From contig OX638131.1 of NCBI GenBank assembly GCA_951804985.1, positions 107,687,363-107,751,362 on the forward strand: a stretch of 64,000 nucleotides of DNA. Direction: 5' to 3'. Source of the stretch: Dryomyza anilis. Lineage: Eukaryota > Arthropoda > Insecta > Diptera > Dryomyzidae. Made by a program: the position numbers and the translations under genes. Below are positions 12,641 through 24,470 of the stretch, piece after piece. The stretch's first letter is position 1, and the number at the start of each line of letters is the position of its first letter. Under the pieces are notes generated by a model that was given only the letters and a program-made list of their open reading frames with translations, was not told the origin of the DNA and did not search any database.

Positions 12641-13300
12641 AAGAAAGGGATGTAATTGATATGAAAAATGTATAAATTCTTGATTCGTAAAAATAATCGA
12701 CGTAAATATAGCAACCGACATTAATTGCATTCATTAATCAATCCAGCAATGAAATTCACTAATTTAATGAAAACATTTGCTATTCCCAGAAAAAATAATC
12801 GACGTAAATATAGCAACCGATATTAATTGCTTTCATTAATCAATCCAGCAATGAAATTCACTAATTTAATGAAAATATTTGCTATTCCTCGTTAATTCAG
12901 CAATGCCAGTTGCTAATATGAATATTTGTACGTCAATACAGCAAATTAATTAGTCGGCGCAGCAATTATATTTGCTAAAAATGCGCCGACTAAATTATTT
13001 GCTGTATTGAAGTACAAATATTCATATTAGCGTACGAAATTGCTTTAATAACGAAGAATAGCAAATGTTTTCATTAAATTAGTGAATTTCATTGCTGGAT
13101 TAATTAATGAAAGCAATTAATATCGGTTGCTATATTTACGTTGATTATTTTTTCTGTGTATCAGCTTCTTTGTCGATTTAGTGATGTCCGTTTGTCAGTC
13201 TTCGTAAAACAGTCTTACGGGAAAACGAGATGTGCTAGAATGCTGAAATTTTAAACAAAGATTATTTGTATGCCTACTCTGTCTGGTATTTAAAATGGGC
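12640..13300 (+). mobile_element. mini-me-like element split by a fold-back MITE
   Basis: The left piece ends TATAAATTCTTGAT near 12685. The right piece resumes at about 13157 with TATCAGCTTCTTTGTCGATT and TTAGTGATGTCCGTTTGTC. In the uninterrupted copy at 26832-27450 these two motifs are only about 25 bp apart (TATATTCTTGATCA, then TCGATTTAGCGATGTCCGTC). The fold-back MITE occupies the gap, so it inserted later. The mini-me name is a tentative match to the known dipteran repeat. Confidence 0.6.
12690..13156. mobile_element. Fold-back MITE, copy 2, with a duplicated left end
   Basis: The full element runs 12787-13156 with ends CAGAAAAAATAATCGACG and ATTATTTTTTCTG and the palindromic core TAGTCGGCGCAG...TGCGCCGACTA. 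Directly upstream, 12690-12786 repeats the first ~95 bp of the element, so the left end is tandemly duplicated. It is closely related to the copy at 4245-4622. Confidence 0.8.
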
Positions 13301-14570
13301 ACTTAATCTATGATTTGCCCATTTTTCTACATATACTACATATGACTAAAAGTACACGAGACTATTACTTTACCAGCCGATATGACTTTCTTCCTTAAGC
13401 GATCCATATTACTATTTGGTATAGCATATGAGGTACTCTAAATAATGAAATTCGAAATTCGGTACACCTTTTAAGATTTCGTTTTTAAAAATAAAACACT
13501 TTTAAATGAATATCAGTTTCAATAAAGATTTCAATCAGTGCTTTACATCATTGTATTATTTGTTTTTTTTTATTTATTTCGTTTTTTTACGTTTTTCCTT
13601 TATTCACTACATAAGTTATAATTCATAGTAAATTTTTACATATTTATTATATTGTTTACAACACATTATCGTTATGAGTTGGGCTCGCCTTGCGTCAAGG
13701 TCGTCTTTTGTTGTTGCTATCACTATTGTTTTTTCGTATCCTATTATTTTTATCACTCGATGACATTTCGCAGTTATCAGCTATTTTTTTAATGGAATAT
13801 TGTGGTTTTATCTTATCGGACAACATGTTGTTTTTTATATTTTGAATTTGAAGTGCCGTGCCTGCCGTTTTTATTCGCAAAAAAGTTTTATATTTTAAAG
13901 AGGTTGTCGCTCTGTAGGGGGTTTATTTTACGAAGAGTATCAAATACTTAACTACCTGCTGTTTTATTGTATTTTGTTTCTATTATAAATCGTCGAAAGC
14001 GCTGACCTTTTTTTACAATTTCACATTTATTCTGTTTTATACAATAAAAACATGCCAAATATTTTTTTTTATTATTTATAAAATGTTTTTAACTTATTAT
14101 AGGTACAGAATATTCGTTGTACTTGACCTCAAAAATATTTTTTTACAGTTCTTTTTCAATTATGTTTAAAGTATAAAAACACAAATAATAAAATTTTTAA
14201 ATAAACACTTAAAACGCAATAATGTTTGTGGTGGTAAAAGTTATCAAATTAAATTCAATTGTTGCTGCTCGTATAGAACCCAGAGCAGGCACTTCAAAAG
14301 CTATAGAAACCGCAGACAGGAAACAACGATCATCATTTAACAAGATAATGATGATGATGATGATCAGTAAGATTCTGCTGATTTTATTTTCGTACAACGT
14401 GGTTAATTTTTTATGACTCCTTTTATTTGGTTTCTTATTTTAAAATTTTATTATGATAGTCATTCTCAATTCTCATATGTTCAATATATTTATTTTATTT
14501 ATATATTTTACAGTTTCATGTGGAATTTTAATATTTTTAACTTTGCTTTATTAGTTATTTTGAATATAAA
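13300..14570. other. Noncoding DNA, no supported gene
   Basis: AT-rich sequence. A frame at 14222-14416 with real ATG and a GATGATGAT run is not protein-like beyond about 35 codons and has no splice or promoter support. Confidence 0.35.
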
Positions 14571-14575
14571 TTTAG

Positions 14576-14652
14576 CATATTTTATAAAAAAATATATTTT
14601 ATAAAAAAATATATTTTATAAAAAAATATATTTTATAAAAAAATATATTTTA
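14576..14652 (+). repeat. 17-bp tandem repeat (TTTATAAAAAAATATAT)
   Basis: About four and a half copies of the 17-bp unit with few differences, followed by AT-rich DNA leading into the TATCGACATT array. Confidence 0.85.
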
Positions 14653-14799
14653 TATTTAAAATTGTATTTTTTGTGAAAACATTTAAAAATTTACAATACT
14701 TTTATGTATATTTGAGAATTTTAAATATTTTCGATATATTTTTAAATATAATCGATATTTTTAATATTAATCGATGTATTTTTTTAATATTATCGTCTT

Positions 14800-15925
14800 T
14801 TTTGCAATAGTTTTCGACATATTTTTAATATTATCGACATTTTTATAGTATCGACATTTTTATATTATCGACATTTTTATATTATCGACATTTTTATAGT
14901 ATCGACATTTTTATATTATCGACATTTTTATGGTATCAACATTTTTATAGTATCGACATTTTTATATTATCGACATTTTTATATTATCGACATTTTTATG
15001 GTATCAACATTTTTATAGTATCGACATTTTTTTTTATTATCGTCATTTTTTAATATAATCGAAATTTTTTAATATTATCGACATTTTTATATTATCGACA
15101 ATTTTAAATATTATAGAGATTTGCTTATATATTATCGACATATTGTTATACTTAGGCCAAATATTTTATAATTTTCCAATCCAAAATATTTTACAATTTC
15201 ATATTTTCGATTACTGATATGGTTATCTACAGTTTTATTTATATTATCGATATTTTTAAATATCAATACTTTATTTATGTTATCGACATTTTATTTATCG
15301 AAAATTTTAAATATTAGTTTTTATATTAATTTAGTGCATTTTTTTGAAATATTTAAGTATTCGGCATATTTAAATATTCTAGACATTTTTAGCAGTAGAC
15401 ATTTTCATCGAAATTTATTAATATTGCACACATATTTGTAATATTATTGACATTTTTTATATAATTGTCATTTATTATATTATCGATATTTTTTAATATT
15501 ATCGAAACGTTTTAATATAACATCAGTTATTTATAGTATCGACATTTTTTTGTCTACAATTTTTTATAATTATAATTTTTAATTTTAAAAATATTTTATA
15601 TATAAATTTTATATGTATCGATTTTTTAATATTCTCGATATTTTTTTAATATTACATACAGTTTTCTGGATCGTTATCTGTTATCGATATTTTTCATATT
15701 ACAAAAATTGTTTATAATATCAACATTTTCTATATTATCGATATTTTAAATATTATTGACAATTTTAATATTATCGACATTTTCTTATACTTTCGACAAA
15801 ATGTTCTATACATTTTATTATAATTTTATATTTTAAATTATGATGACTTTTTTAATATTTGATTATTATTAATTTTATAGATATTTTTTATATTACAGAC
15901 ATTATTATCGACATTTTTATATATT
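14800..15925 (+). repeat. 17-bp TATCGACATTTTTATAT array, decaying outward
   Basis: Best copies at 14818-15130 step every 17 bp (ATCGACATTTTTATATT). Downstream, related words (ATCGACATTTT, ATTATCGATATTTT) continue in degenerate form to about 15925 and reappear between MITE copies up to about 17430. Confidence 0.85.
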
Positions 15926-15927
15926 AT

Positions 15928-16167
15928 GGGTGTGTGCGAGTTCGACGAAATTGCTGACTAAACTAAATTTTGTCGGTACTGCAGCGTTTACTTTTCAATT
16001 TAGCAAATTTTAGAGCAAACTAAATTGAACTAAATTGGAAGACAGCAAACTCACATATCACAATCGATTTATCAGAGACTTTAACAATTACCGGTTACTA
16101 AATGGCGGTCGAATAAAAACTCGTACAATTTAGTTTAGTCAGCAATTTAGTCGAACTCGCACACATC
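15928..16167. mobile_element. MITE with GGGTGTGTGCGAGTTCGAC ends, copy 1
   Basis: A 240-bp element. The left end GGGTGTGTGCGAGTTCGAC, followed by AAATTGCTGACTAAACTAAA, is matched in reverse complement by the right end AGTCAGCAATTTAGTCGAAC TCGCACACATCC. Inner words include TTTTGTCGGTACTGCAGCG and ACAATTACCGGTTACTAAA. It lies in the TATCGACATT array. No open frame. Confidence 0.8.
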
Positions 16168-16349
16168 CTCTAGGCACTTTTTTAATAATTTTGATATTTT
16201 TTAATATTACGGACATTTTCCTATATTATCGACAATTTTAATATTATCGGCATTTTCGACAAAATTTTGTATAATTTTTTATTATTTAAGATTTTTGAAT
16301 ATTTATTAAATTTCAATGGTTTTCTTTTTAAAATAAGTTACCGTTTTTA

Positions 16350-16853
16350 GGGTGTGTGTGCGAATTCGACTAAATTGCTGACTTATTGGAAGTGGGCGAT
16401 AATGCAGCGTTTACCATCATCATATAAATTAAAACAGCACCTTGACAGTTGACTGAAAATTTAGGAAAGTCACATGTGCGAATTCAGCTAAATTGGTGAA
16501 TAAACTAAATTTTATCGATAATGCAGTGTTTACTTTTCAATTTAGCAAATTGTCGAGCAGCCTAAATTGAATTAAATTGGTTGACATCAAACATATATAT
16601 TATATTCGATAGATTACGGACTTTACCAATTACCGATTGCCGTATTGTTATCGAATGAAAACTTATTCAATTCAGGGTGTGTGCGAATTGAACTAAATTG
16701 ATGACTTTAGTAAATTATTGGAACTGATCGATAATGCATCATACGATTAACACTGAATTTTGTTGCAGTTAATGGAAATTTTAAACTTCAAATTCAGTAC
16801 AATTCACACATACCCTTAGTTTAGACAGCAATTTTGTCGAATTCGCACACACC
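16350..16853. mobile_element. Nested copies of the GGGTGTGTGCGA MITE
   Basis: A left end at 16350 (GGGTGTGTGTGCGAATTCGAC) pairs with a right end GAATTCGCACACACC near 16853. Within it a second element runs about 16675-16816 (AGGGTGTGTGCGAATTGAAC to AATTCACACATACCCT), and a further left-end-like piece starts near 16475. The interpretation is insertion of the element into itself. Confidence 0.65.
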
Positions 16854-16992
16854 ATTAATATTACATACATTGTTATCGACATTTTTTTATATTATCCACA
16901 CTATTATGGTGACAATTTTAATATTAATGGCATTTTGTTGTACTTCGACATAAATATAATTTTAGATATTTAGGGTGTTCAAGTTCGACTAA

Positions 16993-17226
16993 GGGTGTGT
17001 GCGAGTATGAATAAATTGCTGAATAAACTAAATTGTACAGGTTTTCATTCGATCGCTATTCAGTAACCGGTAATTCTTAAAGTATCTAATAAATCGATTA
17101 TCATATAAATAAATACCAATTTAGTTCAATTTAGTTTGCTCACAAATTTGCTAAACAGAAAGTTAAAAGCTGAATTACCGGCAAACTTTAGTTTAGTAAG
17201 CAATTTAGTCAAACTCGCACACACCC
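16993..17226. mobile_element. GGGTGTGTGCGA MITE, further copy
   Basis: Ends GGGTGTGTGCGAGTATGAAT and ACTCGCACACACCC with the inner ACCGGTAATTC and TTTAGTTCAATTTAGTTTGC blocks in inverted order relative to copy 1. A fragment beginning AGGGTGTTCAAGTTCGAC directly precedes it. Another decayed half-copy follows at 17229-17330. Confidence 0.75.
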
Positions 17227-17461
17227 TAAATTGCAGACTAAACTAAATTTTGTCGGTAATGCAGTTTTCATTAATTAAATTTTGCAAATTTTCGAGACAA
17301 CTAAATATGATAATCGATTTATTACGGACATTGATGTCGACAATTTTTATTATATTAACGAAATCTTTTTATATTACAGACATTTTTTAATATTATTCCT
17401 AATTTTAATATAATGTTGTTGTACTTTGGACAAAATTTTATATTTTTGCTGAATTTTATAA

Positions 17462-17658
17462 ATGTTTCTGTTTATTTTTACATTTTTTTACAATTTCTCA
17501 TGCATATTTTATATCTATCTTTACTGTATTATTCGCCTATTGCTGTTGAACTTGAATTGCGCCACCGCTGAACGACGACGTTGCGGAAATGTTGTAAAAC
17601 CCGTTTTTATTGATGAACGTAACCGTCAAGAATCGCCGATAAGTGGCAACATCACAGA
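17462..17658 (+). CDS. Candidate coding exon, unknown gene
   Basis: From about 17540 the base composition rises to near 50% GC (GCGCCACCGCTGAACGACG) inside a strongly AT-rich setting. The frame opened by the ATG at 17462 starts with a hydrophobic stretch and continues as CATAERRRCGNVVKPVFI and DERNRQESPISGNIT before a GTGAGT donor at 17659. The N-terminal hydrophobic part could be a signal anchor or simply AT-rich noncoding sequence preceding an internal exon. I do not recognise the family and cannot find the next exon; the large Foldback-like element begins about 200 bp downstream. The GATGTTGATGAC-type run at 17750-17800 is not clearly coding. Confidence 0.25.
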
Positions 17659-17855
17659 GTGAGTATTTTATGGTACCCAACGAATGAAGGGGCCCCAAGA
17701 AAGAATGTGCTGAAGAGGATGATATTGCCGATGTTGAGAATAACAGATGAAGTTGATGTTGATGACGAAGTTGATGTTGAGAATAAAATATAGTTGAAGT
17801 TTTGCTGTTGAGTATGAAGTTGGTTTTGTCTTTACTTTGTAGAAAAAAAAAATCT

Positions 17856-17864
17856 ATAGTAGAC
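17856..17864. repeat. 9-bp target-site duplication, left
   Basis: ATAGTAGAC immediately precedes the element end AAGTCCGTGAAG and recurs at 22272-22280 immediately after CTTCACGGACTT. Confidence 0.9.
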
Positions 17865-18839
17865 AAGTCCGTGAAGATAAATACGTATTTAATTTAGCAG
17901 AGACTCAAACCAAAATTTTTAACAGAGCATTTACAGACCGTTAACAGAGGCGGGTCAATGGGAATAATTCATCAATCGGTGCATCTAAATGGGCACGGTC
18001 AAGTCGGGGATGATTGTGTACTAACCGAACCTAAAACGTTGGATAGCTAATGGATAGAGCTTTCCAAAAATATATGCCAATAGTTTGGATCGATCTTCCT
18101 AACATTTTTAATTATTTTTTGAAAATGGGTCATATTTTGTAGGAAAAGTGGTCATGATGAAGTGGTCCCTGTCCAGGTGGGGATGACTGTGTACTAACCG
18201 AACCTAATACGTTGGATAGCTAATGGATAGAGCTTTCCAAAAATATATGCCAATAGTTTGGATCGATCTTCCTAACATTTTTAATTATTTTTTGAAAATG
18301 GGTCATATTTTGTAGAAAAAATGGTCATGATGAAGTGGCCACTGTCCACGTGGGGATGACTGCGTACTAACCGAACCTAATACGTTGTATAGGTAATGGA
18401 TAGAGCTTTCCAAACAAATATACGAATAGTTTGGGTCGATCTTCCTAACATTTTTAATTATTTTTTGAAAATGGGTCATATTTTGTAGGAAAAGTGGTTA
18501 TGATGAAGTGGCCACTGTCCAGGTGGGGATGACTGTGTACTAACCGAACCTAATACGTTGGATAGCTAATGGATAGAGCTTTCCAAAAATATATGCCAAT
18601 AGTTTGGATCGATCTTCCTAACATTTTTAATTATTTTTTGAAAATGGGTCATATTTTGTAGAAAAAGTGGTCATGATGAAGTGGCCACTGTCCAGGTGGG
18701 GATGACTGTGTACTAACCAAACCTTATATGTTGGATAGCTAATGGACAGAGCTTTCCAAAAATATATACCAATAGTTTGAATCGATCTTCCTAACATTTT
18801 TAATTATTTTTTGAAAATGGGTCATATTTTGTAGGAAAA

Positions 18840-18860
18840 GTTTTTTTATCATGAACACTT
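18840..18860. other. Inversion point of the Foldback arms
   Basis: Here a plus-oriented unit ending TTTTGTAGGAAAAG meets a minus-oriented unit beginning ACTTTTCCTACAAAATATG, with only a short TTTTTTTATCATGA linker. The loop of the potential hairpin is therefore almost nil. Confidence 0.85.
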
Positions 18861-20221
18861 TTCCTACAAAATATGACCCATTTTCAAAAAATAATTAAAA
18901 ATGTTAGGAAGATAGACCCAAACTGTTCGTATATATTTTTGGAAAGCTCTATCCATTAGCTATCCAACGTATTAGGTTCGGTTAGTACACAGTCATCCCC
19001 ACCTGGACAGTGGCCACTTCATCATGACCATTTTTTCTACAAAATATGACCCATTTTCAAAAAATAATTAAAAATGTTAGGAAGATCGACCCAAACTACT
19101 GGCATATAGTTTTGGAAAGCTTAATCTATTAGCTATCCAACGTATTAGGTTCGGTTAGTACACAGTCATCCCCACCTGGACAGGGACCACTTCATCATGA
19201 CCACTTTTCCTACAAAATATGACCCATTTTCAAAAAATAATTAAAAATGTTAGGAAGATCGATCTAAACTATTGGCATATATTTTTGGAAAGCTCTATCC
19301 ATTAGCTATCCAACGTATTAGGTTCGGTTAGTACACAGTCATCCCCACCTGGACAGGGACCACTTCATCATGACCATTTTTCCTACAAAATATGACCCAT
19401 TTTCAAAAAATAATTAAAAATGTTAGGAAGATCGACCCAAACAACTGGCATATAGTTTTCAAAAGCTTAATCCATTAGCTATCCAACGTATTAGGTTCGG
19501 TTAGTACACAGTCATCCCCACCTGGACAGTGGCCACTTCATCATGACCACTTTTTGTATAAATTATTACCCATTTTCAAAAAATAATTAAAAATGTTAGG
19601 AAGATCGATTCAAACTATTGGTATATATTTTTGGAAAGCTCTGTCCATTAGCTATCCAACATATAAGGTTTGGTTAGTACACAGTCATCCCCACCTGGAC
19701 ATTGGCCACTTCATCATGACCACTTTTTCTACAAAATATGACCCATTTTCAAAAAATAATTAAAAATGTTAGGAAGATCGACCCAAACTACTGGCATATA
19801 GTTTTGGAAAGCTTAATCCATTAGCTATCCAACGTATTAGGTTCGGTTAGTACACAGTCATCCCCACCTGGACAGTGGCCACTTCAACATGACCACTTTT
19901 CCTACAAAATATGACCCATTTTCAAAAAATAATTAAAAATGTTAGGAAGATCGACCCAAACAACTGGCATATAGTTTTGAAAAGCTTAATCCATTAGCTA
20001 TCGAAAGTATTAGGTTCGGTTAGTACACAGTCATCCCCACCTGGACAGTGGCCACTTCATCATGACCACTTTTTCTACAACATATGACCCATTTTCAAAA
20101 AATAATTAAAAATGTTAGGAAGATCGACCCAAACTACTGGCATATAGTTTTGGAAAGCTTAATCCATTAGCTATCCAACGTATTAGGTTCGGTTAGTACA
20201 CAGCCATCCCCACCTGGACAG

Positions 20222-20405
20222 TGCCCACTTCAAAAATGTGTTTCAGGCGCAAAATGTAAAAGTTCAAATTTAACAGCAAAAAACGTATTTTACTTTAACA
20301 GAGGCAAAAAAACGTATTTAACTCTAATTGAGAATATGCATTTCATATTGAAAACAATTAAATTTGAAAAATTATCAAAAATACCAAATCGATATATCAA
20401 AATTT
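20222..20405. repeat. Spacer block 1 inside the Foldback right arm
   Basis: A ~180-bp sequence beginning AAAAATGTGTTTCAGGCGC and including ACTTTAACAGAGGCAAAAA replaces part of a 173-bp unit. A near-identical block is at 21008-21187. The word AACAGAGGC also occurs in the element's terminal unique region (TTAACAGAGGCGGGTC), so it may be a displaced piece of the terminal domain. Confidence 0.7.
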
Positions 20406-21007
20406 TTGGCATATAGTTTTGGAAAGCCTTATCCATTGCCTATCCAACGTACTAGGTTCGGTTAGTACACAGTTATTCCCATCTGGACAGGGACCACTTC
20501 AGCATGACCACTTTTCCTACAAAATATGACCCATTTTCAAAAAATAATTAAAAATGTTAGGAAGATCGATCTAAACTATTGGCATATATTTTTGGAAAGC
20601 TCTATCCATTAGCTGTCCAACGTATTAGGTTCGGTTAGTACACAGTCATCCCCACCTGGACAGGGACCACTTCATCATGACCACTTTTCCTACAAAATAT
20701 GACCCATTTTCAAAAAATAATTAAAAATGTTAGGAAGATCGACCCAAACAACTGGCATATAGTTTTGAAAAGCTTAATCCATTAGCTATCTAACGTATTA
20801 GGTTCGGTTAGTACACAGTCATCCCCACCTGGACAGTGGCCACTTCATCATGACCACTTTTTGTACAAATTATTACCCATTTTCAAAAAATAATTAAAAA
20901 TGTTAGGAAGATCGATTCAAACTATTGGTATATATTTTTGGAAAGCTCTGTCCATTAGCTATCCAACATATAAGGTTTGGTTAGTACACAGTCATCCCCA
21001 CCTGGAC

Positions 21008-21187
21008 AGTGGCCACTTTAAAAATGTGTTTCAGGCGCAAAATGTAAAAGTTCAAATTTAACAGCAAAAAACGTATTTGACTTTAACAGAGGCAAAAAAA
21101 CGTATTTAACTCTAATTGAGAATATTCATTTCATATTGAAAACAATTAAATTTGAAAAACTATCAAAAACCAAATCGATATAACAAA
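21008..21187. repeat. Spacer block 2 inside the Foldback right arm
   Basis: A second copy of the spacer at 20222-20405, with few differences (for example GAATATTCATTTC for GAATATGCATTTC). The pair is about 785 bp apart, so a higher-order unit of spacer plus several 173-bp repeats has itself been duplicated. Confidence 0.7.
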
Positions 21188-22271
21188 ATTTTTGGCATAC
21201 AGTTTTGGAAAGCCTTATCCATTGCCTATCCAACGTACTAGGTTCGGTTAGTACACAGTTATTCCCACATGGACAGTGGCCACTTCATCATGACCACTTT
21301 TTCTACAAAATATAACCCATTTTCAAAAAATAATTAAAAATGTTAGGAAGATCGACCCAAACTATTCGTATATATTTTTGGAAAGCTCTATCCATTAGCT
21401 ATCCAACGTATTAGGTTCGGTTAGTACACAGTCATCCCCACCTGGACAGTGGCCACTTCATCATAACCACTTTTCCTACAAAATATGACCCAGTTTCAAA
21501 AAATAATTAAAAATGTTAGGAAGATCGACCCAAACTATTCGTATATATTTTTGGAAAGCTCTATCCATTAGCTATCCAACGTATTAGGTTCGGTTAGTAC
21601 ACAGTCATCCCCACCTGGACAGTGGCCACTTCATCATAACCACTTTTCCTACAAAATATGACCCATTTTCAAAAAATAATTTTAAATGTTAGGAAGATCG
21701 ACCCAAACTATTCGTATATATTTTTGGAAAGCTCTATCCATTGGCTATCCAACGTATTAGGTTCGGTTAGTACACAGTCATCCCCACCTGGACAGTGGCC
21801 ACTTCATCATGACCACTTTTTCTACAACATATGACCCATTTTCAAAAAATAATTAAAAATGTTAGGAAGATCGACCCAAACTACTGGCATATAGTTTTGG
21901 AAAGCTCTATCCATTAGCTATCCAACGTATTAGGTTCGGTTAGTACACAGTCATTCCCACCTGGACAGGGACCACTTCATCATGACCACTTTTCCTACAA
22001 AATATGACCCATTTTCAAAAAATAATTAAAAATGTTAGGAAGATCGATCCAAACTATTGGCATATATTTTTGGAAAGCTCATCCATTAGCTATCCAACGT
22101 ATTAGGTTCGGTTAGTACACAATCATCCCCGACTTGACCGTGCCCATTTAGATGCACCGATTGATGAATTATTCCCATTGACCCGCCTCTGTTAACGGTC
22201 TGTAAATGCTCTGTTAAAAATTTTGGTTTGAGTCTCTGCTAAATTAAATACGTATTTATCTTCACGGACTT

Positions 22272-22280
22272 ATAGTAGAC
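22272..22280. repeat. 9-bp target-site duplication, right
   Basis: ATAGTAGAC, identical to 17856-17864. Confidence 0.9.
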
Positions 22281-23330
22281 GACGACAACCAGTGTCGCGA
22301 GTGGAGACCAGTTTTAATATTTTTATTTTATTATTTTTTTGTAGACAAAGAAAATCTTTTCGCTTAAACGTTGTTTATACATTTTGCGCATCTTTAATAA
22401 AATATTTTCATTGAGTGAAAAATTTGCAGAAACAAGTTTTGGTTATATCTCCTCGTAAGAAGAAAAAGAAAGTTCTAGAAAGTTTTACAGAGAAAAATTC
22501 TATATTTATGATAAAATAAAAATATGTAAAAACTACTTTTAGTTTGAAACTAAATTAAAGTAGTTTTGCAAACGGATATAGTAGAGTGCATAAATGTTAT
22601 GAATTGAACATAAATATGGATAGAAAACCAAACTAAAACCACAGAAATATGCAAATTTGCTGAAAGTTTTACAGAAAACTTTAGTCTAATAGTTTTGAAT
22701 TTCGATTTAGTAAATATTTTTAATTTGCGAAATTTGTCTTGTTCCAAATGTTCCAAATTCAAGTTGCTAAAAATCCAAAAGAACAAAATGTTAAATGTCG
22801 ATACGAAAAACTATGTTTTTAGCGGTAATTAAAACCTTAACCGAAACATATATTCGTTTAAAAGTGATTTTTTTTTCATAACTAAACCCTCAAATAAAAA
22901 TTAAAAACTGTTTTAAAATATATTTGAAAATAGTACTTATTAAAAACAGACAGAACAAATAAATTTAGATAACATATAATATTTAATTTTTATATAAATT
23001 AATTTGTCTAAATTTGAATTTGTCGGTAGTGCAGTGCACGCGATTTTGTCTAAATTTGGAGACTACAGCCAAGTTCGAATAAAGATTAAATGACTATTAA
23101 ATTAAATGACTAAATATCGATAAAGCAGTCTGATTTGTATATGCTTTATTAGTTATATCGATATTAACTTAATGTCTTGTCTTTATTTGTACAGCTCCAA
23201 GCTAAATTTGTCAATAATGCAGATTTGGTTATTCCATTTTTGACATTTTTGAACAATCTAAATTGAACTTAATTGATTAATTATCGACATTACAAATTAC
23301 CGTTTAACGAACAGCGATATTATCGTTAAT
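22281..23330. other. AT-rich noncoding DNA with decayed MITE words
   Basis: No gene. From about 23010 the words TTTGTCGGTAGTGCAGTG, TAAATTTGTCAATAATGCAG and CTAAATTGAACTTAATTG resemble the interior of the GGGTGTGTGCGA MITE at 15928-16167, suggesting old copies. Confidence 0.4.
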
Positions 23331-23334
23331 CGTT

Positions 23335-23640
23335 AGAATTCCCAGCAAACCAAATATCGTTTATAGACTCGAAGTCGTTTTCGATAATCTATAATCATAC
23401 GAAAACGAACCTAACTAGAATGATATCGATATTTTTAACATAATAAATATCGATATGATATCGTAAATGGTTTTAATTTCGAAAAACAAATATTATTTGT
23501 GCAGAAACTTATATTATTGACAATAATTCTAAAGAGCACACAACTCAATTGTCAAACACTTTAAGTTTTATATCGAACATTCATCATTATTATATCGAAT
23601 TTCAAAATTATCGTCAAAATGTTTGCATGTTTTTGAAAAA
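23335..23640. repeat. Dispersed repeat (CCCAGCAAACCAAA / TCGTTTTCGATAATC), copy 1
   Basis: TTCCCAGCAAACCAAATATCG, GTCGTTTTCGATAATCTATA and the downstream ATTATTATATCGAATTTCAA block recur in the same order at 46605-46945. A partial copy lies at 44280-44450. No coding potential. Confidence 0.65.
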
Positions 23641-24430
23641 CTCGCACACACACAAAATATATAAATTGAATTTTAAAGTATTTAATTTTTTTTATATATA
23701 TATTAAAGTTTTAATAAAAATTTTCATATTTTACACAATGATGTTTAAAATATAGCACATAACTAACATTTTACAAAAACCGAAATTTGTAAACGAAATA
23801 CCGAAACCAATTTGTTATAAAATTAGAAATCAAAACACTAGCCGAATCGAGAAAATTAAATTACTACAATGTTTGGTTTTAATATTCACAGTTGAAACTT
23901 GTAAAATGTGAAATCTCCAACTAATGTTCAAGAAAATTAGAATACTTTAGAATTATACACAAAAACAGATATTGATATATTTATTTCCGCATTTCACCAA
24001 TATTTAGACCTTCAAATAAATTGAATAAATATTAAAAGAATTTTGAACTTTATTAAATACTTCATGATGAGTGAATATTTTGTGCTCAATGTGTTTGGCA
24101 TACATATTAAAATTTCTAAATCAAAAAAATCTCCAAACCTTATCAATTTTATAGCCCCCATTAAACAAACATCTCGTCGCGCGTCGCCCCACAAAGCGGC
24201 AGACAATTGCTCTCCCGTGGACACATAATTGCCTTCTAGTTTCGTTGGTTCAACACACAAACAATTTTTCAATTTTTATTATCCAATACGTAGGCATTTT
24301 TCGTAGTTCAACTCATTGAAGTGGGTGCCGAATAAAAGTGCGGCAATTTGGATGAAGAAAAAGCAAGTAGGAGGAGGAGGAGGACGGCATAGAGCCTCTG
24401 TTGTGCTGCTGCTGCAGGCGGATGAGACTT
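23640..24430. other. Noncoding DNA, weak exon-like patch on the minus strand
   Basis: Around 24150-24250 the composition rises (CGTCGCGCGTCGCCCCAC). The minus-strand frame there reads EGNYVSTGEQLSAALWGDAR for part of its length. It has no recognised domain and no convincing splice sites, so it is not called as a gene. Confidence 0.3.
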
Positions 24431-24470
24431 AAATTGAATGAAAAATTTTCAATTTAGAAACTTATTTTCT

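Larger units (their letters stand above)
17865..22271. mobile_element. Foldback-like transposable element, 4.4 kb, non-autonomous
   Basis: The ends are inverted repeats. The first ~180 bp (AAGTCCGTGAAGATAAATAC onward) and the last ~180 bp appear to be exact reverse complements by reading. Each end leads into 173-bp tandem units: VCCCCACCTGGACAGTGGCC-type junction, GGTTCGGTTAGTACACAGTC, TTAGCTATCCAACGTATTAG and AATATGACCCATTTTC. Left-arm units start at 18171, 18344, 18517 and 18690; the orientation flips near 18840, and the right arm holds about 19 units to 22130. Two ~180-bp unrelated spacers interrupt the right arm. A 9-bp duplication flanks it. Long inverted arms built of internal tandem repeats with 9-bp target duplications are the hallmark of Drosophila FB elements, which are linked to the Mutator superfamily. 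No transposase frame is present. Confidence 0.85.

Noticed and set aside
18171..22130. CRISPR-like array because of regular 173-bp spacing
   Set aside because: There are no short repeats with unique spacers, the whole unit repeats, and the organism is an animal.
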